From positions 1 to 56,050 of the IMG/VR virus record IMGVR_UViG_3300025085_000026: DNA of 56,050 nucleotides; one strand, written 5' to 3'. Below, piece after piece: positions 1 through 11,000 of the stretch; positions within the stretch are counted from its first letter, which is position 1; each line of letters opens with the position of its first letter. Below the pieces are notes generated by a model that was given only the letters and a program-made list of their open reading frames with translations, was not told where the DNA came from and made no database searches. The DNA comes from a virus. The position numbers and the translations under genes were made by a program.

Positions 1-618
1 ATCAACACCTTGACCGCCTCCACCGCCGCCTGAAGAACCGCCGCCTCCACCGCCGCCGCCTCCGCCGTCTCCACCACCAGGAGAACCGCCGCCGCCACCA
101 TTAGATAAACCAACACCACCAGATGAAAACCCACCACCAGTGCCGCCAGTGCCACCAGGACGTTGAGCACCACCACATGAGTAGGATCCACCTCCACCAC
201 CGCCACCGCCTCCAGCGGTAACTACAATATTTCCACCCAAATAAAATACAGATGCTGCTCCCCCACCTGCTCCACAACCAGACCATCCACTAGTTCCATC
301 ATCACCACCTTTGCCACCTTTGCCACTTCCACCAGCAATATTTCCGCCAGGACCACCAACAGCAGCACCAGATCCACCAGGACCATTACTACCTCTAGCA
401 CCCCATCTACCAAGAAAAGATCTATTGCTATTTGATGTTGGAATATTAAAATTACCAGATCTACCATTACCTCCACCGCCACCAGGACCACCAGAGTCAA
501 AACCTCCAGAACCTCCTGATCCTGCTGCAATACTTAAAGAAATATTTTGAGCACCACCAGGAATTGTTCCTGATTGACCCCCAAATGGTATGTTGTAACT
601 AACAGGTGATGAACTCAT
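1..618 (-). CDS. Glycine-rich virion/adhesin-type protein, C-terminus cut by window edge
   Basis: Open reading frame of 206 codons running off the left edge, so only the N-terminal part is seen. After a short ordinary start (MSSSPVSYNIPFGG) the protein becomes extremely glycine-rich, with runs of seven to nine Gly broken by Ser, Asn or Asp. Its ATG overlaps the TAA of the vWA/Ig gene (TAATG), so the two are coupled. Poly-Gly blocks of this kind form stacked polyglycine helices in T4-type gp38 tail-fibre tip adhesins; the position at the end of a tail-fibre operon fits a similar role, but that is inference. The GC-rich codons (GGC/GGT) make local base composition unlike the neighbours. Confidence 0.75.
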   Translation of the reverse strand, partial: MSSSPVSYNIPFGGQSGTIPGGAQNISLSIAAGSGGSGGFDSGGPGGGGGNGRSGNFNIPTSNSNRSFLGRWGARGSNGPGGSGAAVGGPGGNIAGGSGKGGKGGDDGTSGWSGCGAGGGAASVFYLGGNIVVTAGGGGGGGGGSYSCGGAQRPGGTGGTGGGFSSGGVGLSNGGGGGSPGGGDGGGGGGGGGGSSGGGGGGQGVD

Positions 619-2447
619 TAAACGTCCCTACTTCTTACATCTTTCCAATTTGCTTCAATTAGAGGATCAGCATCGTCAAACCTAACTTGAATTGGTTTGT
701 CTGATCTAATTTCAACAGGAATATCAATATCCGTGACAACAATGGGGTCACTGAGAACAATATCAATTTCTGGTGCTTCTACGTCATCAGATGGTATTTG
801 TTCTAAACTATCTGGTATAGTAATATTATCAGGTAACTCATCAATTTCAATAGTTAATGTTGGAGTAACATTTACATTAGTTGTTCCACCACATCCCTGT
901 GCTGATAAACTATATGAAATAAACTCAGGTCCAAAATCAGTATATACAATGGATGAATTAAATGTTTCAGTTTTTTGTGTAATATTTTTGTCACTATCAT
1001 TGCCTGCCAAGTCAAATACAACATTAGCAACACTACCATCAGTATAAGTCATCAATGCTGTTACTTGAACAGTTGGTGCTGCAGCATATGTAATATCTAC
1101 ATTAAATTGTTCCCCATAATCTATATTAGCTGGGAAATTGGCACTAATTTGAGGTATTTGACAAACATTAGCTGTTACACTAGCAGTATCAGTACCTCCA
1201 GGACCACTAGCAGTAATAGTATATGTAGTTGATGTAGATGGACTAACAGGAGTATTTGATGTCAGTAGTACAGCACCAATACCTTGATTAATAGTTGCTG
1301 TATCAGCATCACCACTAACAACCCAAGACAAAGTTGGAGTTTGACCGACTGTAATTGGGTTAGGATTAATAAAAATAGTAGCAACTGTCGGTTCATAAAC
1401 AGTTAGATCTACACTTTTTGTAGTTGTAGATCCTAATGCACCACCGAAATTTTTTGCAGTTATAGTGTAAGTACGTGATACACTCGGATTAACTACTATA
1501 CTACCATTTAATCCAAGTGGTAAAACATTACCAATTCCATTATTAATTGATAGAAAATCAACATTAACACCAGTAACATCCCAACTTAACGTGGCAGAAC
1601 CAGGGTCAATATAGTTATTAGGAGTAATTGTAAACGTAACTGTTGGTGGAGGTGGAGGTAATACCGTAACAGTGACTTGTCGTGTCGTAGTACCAGCAGG
1701 ACCAACAACAGTTAAAGTATAATTTGTTGATGATGTTGGATTAACAGTAATAGTACCTGATGGATCAGAAACTACTCCTACATCTGGTAATATATTTGCT
1801 GATGTAGTGTCTCCAAATACAATCCACGATAGTACTGCAGTTCCATTATATGGAATAGTAACACCACTTTGCTCATTAAAGTTAGTCTGATGATTGGGAT
1901 CTGTAGAGAATGATGCCGATGGAGGAAAATCAACTGCCTGATCTGCAGACCATCTTTCACCTTGATCACTCTCTTCATAAACAACATTAATACCTTCTGC
2001 TGCACATCGTTCAATAAAATAGTTGTACGACGCTAGTACAGTAGATTTTCTCATCGAACCCGAAACGTCTAGCCACAAGGATACATAAGAACCTGGTGGT
2101 TGACTTCCTAGATTACAAATAGCAAACCAATCTGATCTTGAAGCAACGTTGCCGTTATCTCTAGCAACTGTAACAGTATGAGTTAATGAGTCATTAATAT
2201 AACTGGTTGGTCTTAATAGTTGAGACTGAGTTCGTCCTGGTTGTAGTAACCAAAACTCTCTACCAGTACCACTATTGTTGGGATATAAATCTCTAAATCT
2301 GGTCCAATCGTTAGCAATCGCCTGTGCGCTGCTACTTACACTTTGTGGATAAGGTGCTGGTGGTGGAAAACTATTATAATTATTTCTTGCCTGATTACCA
2401 ACCGATTCGTCAATAATTGATATACATTGTGTCCTTGGAACTACCAT
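618..2447 (-). CDS. Structural protein with vWA-like domain and Ig-like repeats
   Basis: 609 residues. Residues about 120-170 hold a vWA-like segment with an exact MIDAS signature DVSGS (D127, S129, S131), a divalent-metal site used for protein binding in this fold. Three Ig-like repeats follow (about 195-262, 268-351, 355-428), each with a LSW core and a closing T(S)TxYT(L/I)T strand, followed by an Asp-rich C terminus. There is no signal peptide. Strong ribosome site GAGGAGG before the ATG. It sits between two tail-collar proteins and a glycine-rich protein, so a virion surface or host-recognition role is likely. The vWA call rests on the MIDAS motif and its surrounding hydrophobic pattern, not a full-fold match. 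Confidence 0.75.
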   Translation of the reverse strand: MVVPRTQCISIIDESVGNQARNNYNSFPPPAPYPQSVSSSAQAIANDWTRFRDLYPNNSGTGREFWLLQPGRTQSQLLRPTSYINDSLTHTVTVARDNGNVASRSDWFAICNLGSQPPGSYVSLWLDVSGSMRKSTVLASYNYFIERCAAEGINVVYEESDQGERWSADQAVDFPPSASFSTDPNHQTNFNEQSGVTIPYNGTAVLSWIVFGDTTSANILPDVGVVSDPSGTITVNPTSSTNYTLTVVGPAGTTTRQVTVTVLPPPPPTVTFTITPNNYIDPGSATLSWDVTGVNVDFLSINNGIGNVLPLGLNGSIVVNPSVSRTYTITAKNFGGALGSTTTKSVDLTVYEPTVATIFINPNPITVGQTPTLSWVVSGDADTATINQGIGAVLLTSNTPVSPSTSTTYTITASGPGGTDTASVTANVCQIPQISANFPANIDYGEQFNVDITYAAAPTVQVTALMTYTDGSVANVVFDLAGNDSDKNITQKTETFNSSIVYTDFGPEFISYSLSAQGCGGTTNVNVTPTLTIEIDELPDNITIPDSLEQIPSDDVEAPEIDIVLSDPIVVTDIDIPVEIRSDKPIQVRFDDADPLIEANWKDVRSRDV

Positions 2448-2459
2448 ATCTCAACCTCC

Positions 2460-3350
2460 TCAAATTTTAATAATGTAACTAACAATAATGAATGGAGTAA
2501 CCACATCATCCAACTTAGTGATTCTTTCTGTGGAAATATTTAATACAGTATTCACATTATCAGCAGGGATTGGAAATACAGTATGCTGATATTGAAAATT
2601 TTGAGTGTAAAGTGTTGGTTTGGCAATTTTATGTGTGTGCGATGATAATGCCGACGTATTTGAATTTGAAACGTCTAGAACATTACCAGAACCTGAGTTA
2701 CCAATATCTTGTCCATCATCTTTACCATCACCACCAACAATATGAGATGTAGTATAGTTTAGATATCCTACATCAGCATCATGAGCATGTCCTTGAAAGT
2801 TTTCGATATCAAGGAATTGTTCTGTTGATGTAGTTTCAAATTGATATTTGGGACTAGATTTAAAATCATAATTAGTTGAAACAGGAACTCCTTCAAAACT
2901 ACCAATAAAGTCACATGTTAGTTGAGTTCCTTCATTACAAATAACTTCTGCTGCTGGTCCTACTCTATATTCATCTGTATCACCAACAGTTGTTGAAAGA
3001 TAATCACCAACACTTCTGCTAGGAATAATAACTTTTGATCCTAAGTCAGGTAATTGAAATTGTCCTAGATCTCCAGTTTCTTCATCTGGTTCTCTAAGAT
3101 CAACATTTAGTTTTTTAAATTTAGATTCACTACCTACACCTAATACCTTACTTAAGGCAAGATATTTTTGAGCATTTTGAATTGACCCATCACACTTCAA
3201 AAATCCTGCGGGAATAATTTCCTGAAACGATGTAAAATTTGGATCATTTACACTACCAAGTGACGATGTTGCATGAGTTTGGATAGATCCAATAAATCCA
3301 CCAAAATGTGCTTTAATTTGAGAGTAGTTATTATTGGTATTAAATGCCAT
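2460..3350 (-). CDS. Tail-collar-domain fibre protein
   Basis: 296 residues. Residues about 45-75 match the phage tail-collar pattern (IIPAGFLKCDGS, then LSKVLG), the motif of T4 gp12-type short fibres where a glycine/Trp-rich loop precedes CDGS. Two His-rich elements (GHAHD near 190; HTHKIAKP near 240) resemble the metal-binding HxH repeats of collar-domain fibres. The C terminus ends in a beta strand typical of trimeric fibres. The gene lies one base downstream of the second collar gene, and its stop TGA overlaps the Shine-Dalgarno sequence of the vWA/Ig gene. Likely a tail or fibre component; exact location in the virion is unknown. Confidence 0.75.
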   Translation of the reverse strand: MAFNTNNNYSQIKAHFGGFIGSIQTHATSSLGSVNDPNFTSFQEIIPAGFLKCDGSIQNAQKYLALSKVLGVGSESKFKKLNVDLREPDEETGDLGQFQLPDLGSKVIIPSRSVGDYLSTTVGDTDEYRVGPAAEVICNEGTQLTCDFIGSFEGVPVSTNYDFKSSPKYQFETTSTEQFLDIENFQGHAHDADVGYLNYTTSHIVGGDGKDDGQDIGNSGSGNVLDVSNSNTSALSSHTHKIAKPTLYTQNFQYQHTVFPIPADNVNTVLNISTERITKLDDVVTPFIIVSYIIKI

Positions 3351-3351
3351 T

Positions 3352-5046
3352 TTAATATGCTCGGATTACGTAGACACATGTCATGCCTGGTTGTGTCGTG
3401 TTGAGGTTTATTTGGAAAACACCAACATTTCTAGAATTATCTAGGTTTAAATTATCATTAGGAGCAGTAACATACACATTGATACTATTTTCTGGTCTCA
3501 TTCCTGCTCTATCAAAGTTAACATCAAATTCATCATGGGTATGAGCAAGAATTTGATCCTGTGTTGCTGTTGATGGACTTTTTACTCCAAAATCCCAACC
3601 AGGATTACTATTAAATGTATCATAAGTATCGAATGCAGAAGGCGCAGATAGTCCAGAATCTGACGTTCCAGCATATTCTAGAAGATCAGGATACCAGTTT
3701 GTAAGACCTGACCCTATATTTGCAATAGGAATTCCACCGATACCATAATCAACATCTCTTTTTTCTCCAGGACCTTTATTAAAACCAAAGATACCACCAG
3801 ACAGAGCACCCTTCTTCAAACCAACACCTTCATTAAATGTTCTGTGGTTTAGTGGTTGATTAAGCTCTGCTTGAATGGGAGTATAAGTAACCTGCTTTGG
3901 TGTCCAGTTAACTGGTGGACTTTCTGCATTAATGATAGCAAGCGTTCTGCCTGGTTGTCCACCACCAAGACCAGATCTGCCTCTATTGTAGTCTCCCATA
4001 GTATACTCTAGATCAAATTCATTATCATTTGTAATAAAAATATCACTATCACTAGTTTGAACTTCTGCAGTAAAGTTAAAGTTCAAAGATGACCATGGAA
4101 TAACACCTTCTCCAGGTTGTGTAGTAGGATTAACTTTAATAGTATCATATCTACCACCATGCCCATGTCCCTTAATATGTCCTCTACCCAATTTTCTAGG
4201 TCCAAAGAACATAACTTTACTACCTTCACCTGATCCAGGAATGACTATATTACCCTGTAACTTACCACCATAGTAATAATCTACTCCACCACCAGATCCA
4301 GGTGTTGTATTTCTTTCGTTTAATTCAAATACAACATCGGTTGCAACATCATTAAAAGATGTGGGCACACCAGTGTCGCTATTTGCTCCAATATATGGTG
4401 TAATTTGTGTAAATGCATCCGACTCTTGGTCAAATGCTCTGCCTGTAGGAGTACCAGGACCAAAATAATCTTCTTGAACATCAACCAATGGTCTGTTTAA
4501 AAGATTTGGAAGAACAATTTCGCCAGCATAATTCGGAAACTCTCCACCAAAAGTAGAAACAGATCCCTGCTTAATTGACTGAACAGCAACAGACATATCA
4601 GAACCATTACCAGAGTTACCTCCAGGAATACTTAATACATCACCAACAACATAATTAACACCTGGTGCTAAAAGTTGGAATGTAACTGTACCACCTACAC
4701 CATTAGGAGCATTGCCTGATTGGGTGCCAGCATCGCCTACAATGATAGCAAAGTTAGCTCCACCCCCACTACCATCTAAAGGTGAATAGATGTATGTTCC
4801 AGGTATTCTTCCTGCTTGTACTGCTGCAGTTCCAGCAAAATTTTCAATTAGACCTTCAGTTACTGCTGTTGATAGATTATATGTATCTCCAATTGCTCTA
4901 GACAGCAAAGGAAAATCACCTGCACTAATCTGTGATCCATCACAAGGAATCCACCCATTGGGGATACTTGAGATACCCCCTGTCCATGGCATGATTGTAC
5001 CAATAGCAGCTGCTTTGGCAGTTCTTATTTCCTGATAGAATGACAT
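3352..5046 (-). CDS. Large tail-collar-domain fibre protein
   Basis: 564 residues. The N terminus carries a clear collar domain: IGTIMPWTG, then NGWIPCDGS and FPLLSRAIGDTY (residues about 15-55). The middle is glycine-, asparagine- and serine-rich beta structure with HIKGHGHGG and the C-terminal part has LAHTHDEFD followed by a final TCVYVIRAY strand, the usual end of short-tail-fibre-like proteins. It is about twice the length of the neighbouring collar protein, so it may be the main fibre shaft and tip. Three bases separate its ATG from the stop of the 4356-residue protein upstream; the block 18120 to 1 reads as one late operon. Confidence 0.8.
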   Translation of the reverse strand: MSFYQEIRTAKAAAIGTIMPWTGGISSIPNGWIPCDGSQISAGDFPLLSRAIGDTYNLSTAVTEGLIENFAGTAAVQAGRIPGTYIYSPLDGSGGGANFAIIVGDAGTQSGNAPNGVGGTVTFQLLAPGVNYVVGDVLSIPGGNSGNGSDMSVAVQSIKQGSVSTFGGEFPNYAGEIVLPNLLNRPLVDVQEDYFGPGTPTGRAFDQESDAFTQITPYIGANSDTGVPTSFNDVATDVVFELNERNTTPGSGGGVDYYYGGKLQGNIVIPGSGEGSKVMFFGPRKLGRGHIKGHGHGGRYDTIKVNPTTQPGEGVIPWSSLNFNFTAEVQTSDSDIFITNDNEFDLEYTMGDYNRGRSGLGGGQPGRTLAIINAESPPVNWTPKQVTYTPIQAELNQPLNHRTFNEGVGLKKGALSGGIFGFNKGPGEKRDVDYGIGGIPIANIGSGLTNWYPDLLEYAGTSDSGLSAPSAFDTYDTFNSNPGWDFGVKSPSTATQDQILAHTHDEFDVNFDRAGMRPENSINVYVTAPNDNLNLDNSRNVGVFQINLNTTQPGMTCVYVIRAY

Positions 5047-5049
5047 TCC

Positions 5050-8000
5050 TTATACGTCCATTAGATACCAACCTGCTTTATTGGGGTTAGCGCCTCCGTT
5101 ACCATCGGCATCAACCTCACCACAGAACACAAGACCAAATGCAGCATTTGGAGTTTGAACAACCAATTCACCGCCGTTATGTGTTAGTGAGAAGTTTTCG
5201 CCAAGAGTGTTTCCTGTTACGGTAGTGCCTGTATTACTTTGAGATCCTTGAACATTGACTAGAGATTGTGCTCTAACAACCAAAGACTTATCGTAAGATA
5301 GGATACCACTAATATCTATAATGCGAACCATGTCGCCCATTTGAGCATTAACAGGTAACTTGAATAGTGTTGTACCAGAGACATCAACAAAGTAATTGAC
5401 ATTTGCATCAGCATTGATAATGCTAGTATTAGCAACAACCCACTTCATACCACCAGTAGGTGAGATGTAGTTAGAAATTCCAGCAATATTGAGGGATCCG
5501 TCATCGTCAACTGCAAAGACTTCATTACCATTTTGATTAACAACGAAGTCTCCACCATTGACTGTTAGGTCACCAGCAATTTGAACAGGACCACCGAATT
5601 TAGATAGTCCATCACCTTCAGCAGATAGAGAACCATAAACTGTAAGATCGCCTGCACCTGTAAGGGTTAAACGTTCAGTTGTACCATCAACAGCATAGAT
5701 GTTAAGGTTACCCCCGTTCATCGTTACATTGCCATTAGCAGTATCGATTTCAAATGTAGTTCTTAGCGGAGTAGCAACTGTAACACCATCGTTCTGGAAA
5801 GAAGGACCGCCATTGGTGATGGTAAAGAATTGCTGGTTAACAATCGTAGATCCATTTAGTGTCAGTGTATTTTCAATAGTCGTAGTGCCATTGATATTAG
5901 TGTTACCATTTGCACCATTGATAGTAAACTGATTGAATCCAAGTCCAATACCAACATTACCTGCAATAGTAGTGTCACCAGTAGTAGAGTTAACTCTAAA
6001 GTTTTCTACCGCAGGTGATCCACCATCGTTAACAATCAATGCTTGAACATCGGTGCTAATAACATCAGCAATACCAACAATTTCAGCGCCATCTAGTCTC
6101 AATAAGTCAAGAGTAGTTAGAACGCCACCAAACTCAGCAACACCAATTCTTACATTAGCAGTAGAGCTATCAATACCTGATCTAGGTTCGTCAATAATGC
6201 CATCTGGTACTGTTGGTTGACCAGGTGATCCAATATCCTTACCAGTAATGAAGGATGCAGCAGGTTGCTTATCAAGTTTAGCAATTACTGTGCCATCAGG
6301 GTGATCGATCCAACCAGAACGACCCAGAGAAGTTTGTGTTGTAGGATCACCAGTACCTTCTTCTGCTCTTGTAACAGAGATTCTGAATCCTTGACCATCA
6401 CTAGGATTAGTTACGTTATCTAATCCAACAACACGCATGATCTCAGACTTTGCTTGATCACGCAGACCTGTAATAGAACCGCCACCAGTAACAATAATGT
6501 TGTTAGGAGATGCAGAGTTACCACGATCAAGAAGAATTAGATCACCGATATCAAAGTCGCCAGCTCCAGGTGTACTGATTGGTAGGATGAATACATCACT
6601 AGAATCAGTAACTCCATTAATATCCAGAGTAATATCTGGAGCACCACCGCCACCAATTAAGGAGTCGGCAATCGTTAGTTGCTGATTATCAGCATATCCA
6701 GTACCAGTTGAAACAACCTCTACTGATACTGTTCCATCAAATGCAACCGAAATATCGAATGCAGCACCACTACCACTACCACCAGTAGCGAATCTAAACG
6801 CATATTGTCCAGAAACACGCAAGTTAGAAGGATCAGGTGCTTGTAGGTTATCAAATCCAGAGATTCTACCACCACCAGCAATGTCCTGACTACCACCCCA
6901 AAGTCTTACACCAGGAGTATCAATTACTCTACCAGTACTCTTATACTTGTAGAAGTCAATGTTAGGAGTATCAAGGGATCCTAGGTTGTGAAGACTAATA
7001 GGAGTAGAGAATCTTTCTCTTACAATTTCAATGATACCTGCAGTTGTACCACCATCAAGGATAATACTGGAATCAACTGTTGCAGATGCTTGAACTTTCA
7101 GGGAGTTTCTAATGGTAGTTGTACCACCAAGAGATGCAATTGTAATCTTATTTGCTTTAGTAAACGCTTCAACTTGTTGCGTTCTATCATCATCAAATAG
7201 TCTTGCTTTACCAGTTTGAGTGAAGATTCTTGCTTCACCAGTACCAGCAGCAACTTTACTGCCAACCTCTAATGTACCACCAGTGATAGTTTGTGCAGAT
7301 CCTAGAACAACCTTGGAGTCTGCATTTCCCCATGCACCACCGATGAAGACTTGAGAATCCTTATCAGCATCATCAGCAACTGTTGCAATGTCTACAAATG
7401 CATTTTCTGATAGAGCATGAACACTGAAGATTGATCTAGGTACGTTCGTACCAATTCTTACTGTTTGGAAGTCAGCATTAGCACCAATAGTGATCGTTTG
7501 ATCATTACTGGTATTACTGAACATATCAATCAGTTGTGCATCACCAGCAAAGTTCAGGATTGTAGCATTGTTATTAATTAGATTAAATGCTTGTGATGTA
7601 GTGTTAATATCACCACCATCGACACTGATGTCATCGGAGATCAAGAAATTACCAGTGATTCTACCATCACCAACAACAACCAAGTTACGATCTAGTTCTC
7701 TTTCAGGAGTAACACCAAGAGCAGTATTAATACCAACTCTACCACCAGCAGTGTAAGTAGTGCCAGGAGTTAAATCATCACTGGTTGCAACACGTAGAGT
7801 TGCAGGTTGATCAAGGTTATTACTATCACCACCGACTAGCAGTGCATTATCCTGAGGAATGAATCCCTTCTGGGTAAGTAGAGCACCTGTTAGACCTTCA
7901 CGCTGATCACTATTAAGATTACCAAGACCATTAATGTTGACTATGGTGTTTCCACCAGAATCTTGACCAACGTTATCGTAGCGGTTCTCTTGTACAACAC

Positions 8001-11000
8001 CATTGACATCGTATGAGACTAAAGTTTTACCAGAGATGAATGCAGTACCTACAACATCAAGGTTTGCGCGAGGAGTGGTGAACTCGTTAACATTGTTAGA
8101 GAGAACTGCATCAAAAGCAGTTCTTGCAACTGTGTTAACACCGAGTCTGTAATCTCCACGCTCATCTGTGTAAGTTCTGATTGTTTCAGCACCAAGAACA
8201 CCTTGTTCTTTCCATTGCTTGGAAGAAACTTGAATGTCTCCACCAGCCCAATCTGTAGCAGTGTAGATAGTACCAGCACCAATCTCAGTTGAAATCTGGA
8301 ATTGGAATGTAACACCTGTTTCAGACCAAGTACCATCAACAACTTCCCAGTCACCATTAAGAACGTTGTTAGAGAAGTTAATGATTCTAATCTGAGAATC
8401 TTGCAGAATCTTGACATTCTCGTTAGTAAAGGTTGCAGCAAACTCAACTGTTAGATTCTTTGTTCCATCTGCAGTAATTCTAAAGATTTTAGCAGCAAAA
8501 CTAGTGAATTTATTAGCAAGAATCCAACCAAGTGAACCAGACTCTCCAACATAGCTACCTTTGTATAGAAGATCGCCAGCGGCAGGATCTTTCAGTAGGT
8601 TGGCACCATACTCAACAACCTGAGTTCCATAGAATGCAGTATCTTCATCCTGCCAAGGTGTAAGGTTAGATGGTTCAGAACCAAGATAGTTAGTTCTCCA
8701 AGTGTAGGACTGACCATACTGAGCAGATGGTTTTGGACGAGCATTTAGAACAAATACAGCGGATCTAATCTTGTTACCAGAGAGTAAGATATCACCATCT
8801 GATTGAGTTCTCCAAGAACCAGCAAACAATGTTTGATCTTCATCAGCAGAAATATTAGAGAGTACTCTAAGTGCATCGCCTTCAGATGCTTCAACATTGA
8901 TCTCAACAGGTCCGTTCAATGAGGACTTGCCAGCAACTACAATTGTAGAATTAAACGTTACTGGAGAATCGAATGTCGTAACAAGCGTTCCGATGTTCTC
9001 ATCATCATCCTCAGAATCAATCAATGAAGCAGATTCAAGGAATGTCTCTTCGCCAGTGATAGCGTTGACTTTCTTGTTACCAATATAGAGGTCGCCGTTA
9101 GAGTTTAGACCTGTGTAGAAGACGATACCACCATCTTCACGTTTTGCCTGAGCGTAGAAGTCTTGCTTATCAGTAAGAACAACTTCTTGGCGAAGTGGGA
9201 AACCAGTTGAATAGTTACCAGGACCGAATCCAAGATACTCAAATGTGTGGTTACCAGATCTAGCAATAGATGGTCTACGAAGTTCGACGTAAAGTTTACG
9301 TTCTGTTGGGAACTGCGAGTCTCCAGAGATTGGAATCAATCTATCTTCAGAACCAGAAGTTGCATTACCTTCTTGTCCTTGAATTCTGTTATCAATAATG
9401 TTTCCATTACTATCTGTTGTTACATTGGTGTAAGTAAATCGATTTAGGAAAGAGTTAGAGATTGCATCGGTAATCATCTCTTTCGTTTCACTACCCTTAG
9501 CATCGTTAACTGTTACCAAACCATGTACATAGTTGTCAGCAGCAGAAATTGTAGCAGGAACATCAACAATAGAAGTATCTCTAACACCTGTACCACCATC
9601 AACTTGGAACCACAATGGGTCGTTCTTGTAGTTGATAGGATACAACTGAGAAATAGGTTGAGAGAACTTAAAGTTTCTGAAGTTCTCACCAACACCAGAT
9701 CCTTGTGGGAACGGAGAGATATTACCACGCAAGCAGGTTAGGTAGTAGATACCATCCTGTTGGTTTGCAATACGCTCTTGCAACGTATTAATATCAAAGA
9801 TGTAGAAGGAATCATCAAAGTTTCCTTGGTCTTCAATTGTTGCGACAAAGTATGCATTCTGACCAGTATCATCAGTAACAATATCACCAGGAGCAATAGT
9901 ATAAACGTTTGCTCCTTCTACTCTATAGAGGTAGTTGTCACGTTTTGCTTTGTCTAGTCTTGCAATATCACCGAACGAGTTAGGAGTCTCGACGAGTTGA
10001 ATTTGAACTGCACCTTGCTTGAACAGAACTACATTACCTGCAATGAAATCTAGTTCGCCAACAACACCTTTCAAGACTAAAACTGCTTGAGAAGTTTCAA
10101 TATCATTAATGTATGATTGTAGATATGCTTCACCTTGTACTGTGCCGCCACCTACTGTCTCCCACGTAATCTTATTAGCATCATTACTTTGAGTTGCATT
10201 AGCAGTGAAGAATCCACCTTGCAGGAAGTTACAACGAACAACTGTGAAGATCTCGTTCTTAACAGACTGATTAACGATCGTGTGATCAAAGAGTGTTACC
10301 TCTAGGAACTCATCACTGGATCCTAGAATGGGTTGAACTTTACGTGCAGATTGAATCGTAGCAGAAATCTTAGAATCAAATTCAATTACCTTCGGTTCTA
10401 GATATGGATCGTAAAGATTTTGCTGTTCTGGTAGTAGATCAACAACAGATGGATCAATTGTTCTTACTTGATCAGCAATCAATTCTGACTTGTTTAGACC
10501 AATTTGCTCACCAGCATTGGTGGGGTTAAAGAACGATGCAACATTATTTGGGTTACCAGGAATAGGCTTCAGCAATACTCTTTGTGGAACTAAGCGACGT
10601 TTGTCATCAGTTCTACATTTGATAACGAAACCATTAAGGGGATCACGTACTGTCTCCAAGTAGGAAGGAACAACATAACGCATTCTATAAACACGATCTT
10701 CCTTACCTCTTTCATCTTCAACACGAAGATAACGAGTATCAAGTGTAGGATCAGTCTTAGTTTGGAAATCATTGACCAGTTCTACACCACCATGGAATCT
10801 CGAAAGAATACTATAGCGATTATATGTGCCACTATTACCAGAATTTGACTCATCTTCAACATTAAGATACCACAAACCACTATTGTTTCCTGTTGTTGTA
10901 AACTCAGGGTCAAAGACTAGAGGTGATGGACGCTTATTAGCATAGAGATAGAAATTATTACCTGTTCCAGAAACAAACGTCAGTGCTCTGTCACCAGACT

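Noticed and set aside
311-550. Proline-rich plus-strand frame
   Set aside because: It is the complement of the glycine-rich gene; Pro codons are antisense to Gly codons.
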